The notes beneath the pieces were generated by a model that did no database searches, was not told the DNA's origin, and worked only from the letters and a program-made list of their open reading frames with translations. Positions 62,366-64,000 of a stretch of DNA of 64,000 bases are shown here, one piece after another. The stretch's first letter is position 1; each line of letters opens with the position of its first letter. The stretch lies in assembly GCA_943788865.1 (NCBI GenBank), contig CALSRX010000001.1:62001-126000 (forward strand). Reading direction: 5' to 3'. The translations under genes were made by a program, and so were the position numbers. This DNA is from an uncultured Polaribacter sp. Its GTDB lineage: Bacteria > Bacteroidota > Bacteroidia > Flavobacteriales > Flavobacteriaceae.

Positions 62366-63012
62366 TGAAAAACATACACTGTGTAATTTTTGATATGGAT
62401 GGAGTTATCATTGACTCTGAATTACTGCATAAAAAAGCTTATTACGAAACTTTTGTTTCTTTAGGTTTAGAAGTATCAGAAGGATTGTATAAAACCTTAA
62501 CTGGTTCTTCTACAATCAATGCTTTTCAAAAATTAGTAGCACATTTTAATTTGAATGAAGATCCAAATGAGTTGGTACTACAAAAAAGAAAACGCTATGT
62601 AAACTTCTTTGAAAATGATCCAACGTTGCATTTAGTAAAAGGTGTTGAAGAAATTATTCATTATTTCTATGATAAAGGAATCACATTGATTTTAGCCTCT
62701 TCTTCTGCCATGATAAATATTGATCGTGTTTTTAATCGGTTTCATTTAAACCAATATTTTACTGCAAAAATTAGTGGAGCAGATTTAACAGCCTCTAAAC
62801 CACATCCTGAAATTTTTGAAAAAGCAGCTGTATTAGGAAATACTCCAAAAGAAAATTGTATTGTTATTGAAGATTCTGACAATGGTGTTAAAGCAGCTAA
62901 TGATGCTGGTATCTTTGTTTTTGGATATAGAAATCCGTTAGCAGCAGATCAAACTCTTGAAAATGCTGACAAAATCATTACTGATTTCAGTGAATTGAAA
63001 AAATATATTTAA
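62365..63012 (+). CDS. HAD-family phosphatase, beta-phosphoglucomutase-like
   Basis: 215 residues: FDMDGVIIDSELLHKKAYYE (motif I with nucleophile Asp), an inserted helical cap (about 18-85), LASSSAMINIDRVFNRF (motif II), Lys in ASKPHPEIFEKAA (motif III) and IEDSDNGVKAANDAGIFVFG (motif IV). Sugar-phosphate phosphatase or mutase; substrate not decidable. Start overlaps the DCC gene end. Confidence 0.9.
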   Translation: MKNIHCVIFDMDGVIIDSELLHKKAYYETFVSLGLEVSEGLYKTLTGSSTINAFQKLVAHFNLNEDPNELVLQKRKRYVNFFENDPTLHLVKGVEEIIHYFYDKGITLILASSSAMINIDRVFNRFHLNQYFTAKISGADLTASKPHPEIFEKAAVLGNTPKENCIVIEDSDNGVKAANDAGIFVFGYRNPLAADQTLENADKIITDFSELKKYI

Positions 63013-63070
63013 TTTTTAAAAATAAAAGAATAAATAATTTGTTGTTTTTATTATTAATCGTAATATTGCA

Positions 63071-63424
63071 ATGAAACAATTAATAGTTAAAATGGGTTTA
63101 GCAAAAACAGAAATTTTTACAGAAGATCAAAATCAAATTGCCTTATTTGCAAAAGTATTTGGACATCCAGCAAGAGTAGCCATACTACAACATTTATTTA
63201 AAATAGATACGTGTGTTTGTGGAGATTTGGTAACAGAAATAAAGCTAGCACAACCAACAATATCACAACATTTAAAAGAATTAAAGTTATTAGGATTGAT
63301 TAAAGGAAATGTTGAAGGAACACGTGTTTGTTATTGTATTGACTCAGAAAATTGGACAACAATGAAAGAAGTAATGTTTCAATTTTTAAATCAAGACATA
63401 TTAGAAAAACAAGGCTGTTGTTAA
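63071..63424 (+). CDS. ArsR-family metal-sensing repressor
   Basis: 117 residues with winged helix (LFAKVFGHPARVAILQHLFK, AQPTISQHLKELKLLGLIKG) and a metal-binding-type motif DTCVCGDLV (Cys-x-Cys, near 47-49) at the ArsR As(III) position. Ends in GCC. It probably represses the genes that follow, DUF6428 and the phosphatase-like gene, until arsenite or another metal(loid) binds. Operators are not visible as a clear palindrome in the 58 bp upstream. Confidence 0.9.
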   Translation: MKQLIVKMGLAKTEIFTEDQNQIALFAKVFGHPARVAILQHLFKIDTCVCGDLVTEIKLAQPTISQHLKELKLLGLIKGNVEGTRVCYCIDSENWTTMKEVMFQFLNQDILEKQGCC

Positions 63425-63454
63425 TATAAAAATTAGAAAAAAATAAATCAGATC

Positions 63455-63919
63455 ATGAAATTATCAGAAATAAAATCAGTATTAAATACCCTAGAAACCA
63501 TAGCGTTTCAATTGCCAAACGGACAATTAGTTCCAAATCATTTTCATGTTACAGAAATAGGTAAGATTACAAAAAACTTTATCGATTGTGGAGGAACAAT
63601 TCGCAAAGAAGAAGTTGTTAATTTTCAACTTTGGGATGCTAACGATTACGATCATAGATTACATCCAGAGAAGCTGGTACATATCATCAACCTTTCAGAA
63701 AAGGTTTTAGAAATTGACGATTTAGAAATAGAAGTAGAATATCAAGGGCAAACTATTGAGAAGTTTGGATTAGATTTCGACGGGAAAAACTTTTTATTAA
63801 CAACCAAACAAACAGATTGTTTGGCAAGAGGTAAATGTGAAGTTCCTTCAAAACCTAAAATGAAAATTGCTGAGCTTCAATCGGCTAATAGCTGCTCTCC
63901 AGGCAGTGGATGTTGCTAA
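63455..63919 (+). CDS. DUF6428 family protein, arsenic-cluster companion
   Basis: 154 residues. The pattern LPNGQLVPNHFHVTEIGKI with FIDCGGTIRKEEVVNFQLW, then DDLEIEVEYQGQTIEKFGLD, marks the DUF6428 family that often follows arsR in Bacteroidota. The C-terminus is cysteine-rich: TDCLARGKC near 127-135 and NSCSPGSGCC at the end. These could bind metalloids, which is inference. Starts 30 bp after arsR and precedes the phosphatase gene by 20 bp. Confidence 0.8.
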   Translation: MKLSEIKSVLNTLETIAFQLPNGQLVPNHFHVTEIGKITKNFIDCGGTIRKEEVVNFQLWDANDYDHRLHPEKLVHIINLSEKVLEIDDLEIEVEYQGQTIEKFGLDFDGKNFLLTTKQTDCLARGKCEVPSKPKMKIAELQSANSCSPGSGCC

Positions 63920-63939
63920 TTTTAAAAACACCTGTTAAA

Positions 63940-64000
63940 ATGGCTTTATTTACTAAAATTGATGAAATTATTTCAACATTAGATCTTGAAACAATTACAA
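63940..64000 (+). CDS. Start of an arsenate-reductase/low-molecular-weight-phosphatase-like protein (partial)
   Basis: Only 20 residues are present, MALFTKIDEIISTLDLETIT. The reading frame runs off the right edge. In flavobacterial arsenic clusters the gene after DUF6428 usually encodes a low-molecular-weight phosphatase-like protein with a similar start; the call rests on context and is tentative. Confidence 0.5.
   Translation, partial: MALFTKIDEIISTLDLETIT

Noticed and set aside
1..64000. CRISPR arrays, prophage, transposase genes
   Set aside because: No regularly spaced direct repeats, phage structural genes or transposases were seen; the only repeats are short palindromes and the cassette-like arms.

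Overview
The window looks like a chromosomal piece of a marine-type Flavobacteriaceae bacterium (Bacteroidota), in the Polaribacter/Tenacibaculum neighbourhood by general feel; I cannot fix the genus. Reasons: strongly AT-rich DNA; promoters of the Bacteroidota type (TTG, 19 bp, TAnnTTTG) and no Shine-Dalgarno tracts; several TTG starts in front of clear signal peptides; and families typical of the phylum (PorV-like protein, Lnb/DUF4105 protein, SusC/RagA-like TonB receptor, LytS/LytTR two-component pair, BshB1).

Layout. 1-13.6 kb: partial 5'-nucleotidase lipoprotein, HMG-CoA-lyase-type enzyme, LysE exporter, pyrD, a frameshifted pheT, a thioredoxin-like lipoprotein, two methyltransferases, a ZIP transporter, an outer-membrane protein gene interrupted by one stop codon, and recQ. 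13.6-20.8 kb: an envelope group, kdsD-tatC-CMD protein-lptB behind a textbook promoter, then pssA, an alpha/beta hydrolase, a PorV-like protein and a DUF4105 protein. 20.8-21.2 kb: a scar in which the start of a polysaccharide ABC-export permease is joined to the end of a sugar transferase. 21.3-32.2 kb: ftcD, aroQ, xerD, rny, a probable 6S RNA beside zapA, an M23 peptidase and a TonB-dependent receptor. 32.2-33.4 kb: an integron-cassette-like unit carrying one SH3-type membrane protein. 33.4-48.8 kb: bcp, nth, a sigma factor, uvrA, a membrane protein gene with a single stop, an unknown lipoprotein, a tricorn-like S41 protease, a LytS/LytTR pair, threonine dehydratase and tRNA-His. 48.8-54 kb: bshB1 and a trans-sulfuration gene, both full of single-base indels, then a MATE transporter, a DUF2520 protein, kdsC and a broken DUF2147 gene. 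54-64 kb: pcm, a Gfo/Idh/MocA oxidoreductase, a 3-hydroxyacyl-CoA dehydrogenase, a MacAB-like efflux operon, and the start of an arsenic-type cluster (arsR, DUF6428, phosphatase-like gene) running off the end.

How the genes fit together. Most are core housekeeping. KdsD (13.7 kb) and KdsC (53.0 kb) are two steps of the Kdo pathway and LptB powers LPS export, so outer-membrane biogenesis is well represented. The MacA-like adaptor, two MacB-like permeases and one ATPase form one compact efflux operon. The S41 protease and the LytS/LytTR pair are divergent.

Most unusual points. (1) The unit at 32241-33411 has nested inverted repeats arranged exactly as an integron cassette inserted at a G/TT core would leave them, and a related uninterrupted hairpin lies at 1479-1569. 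(2) The export-permease/transferase fusion has about 10 shared bases at the joint, suggesting deletion of a polysaccharide locus. (3) Indels and stops affect pheT, bshB1, the trans-sulfuration gene and four others; most of those traceable in the 48.8-50.7 kb cluster are one-base losses in A/T runs, so sequencing error must be weighed against real decay. (4) Three families of short palindromic intergenic repeats are present.
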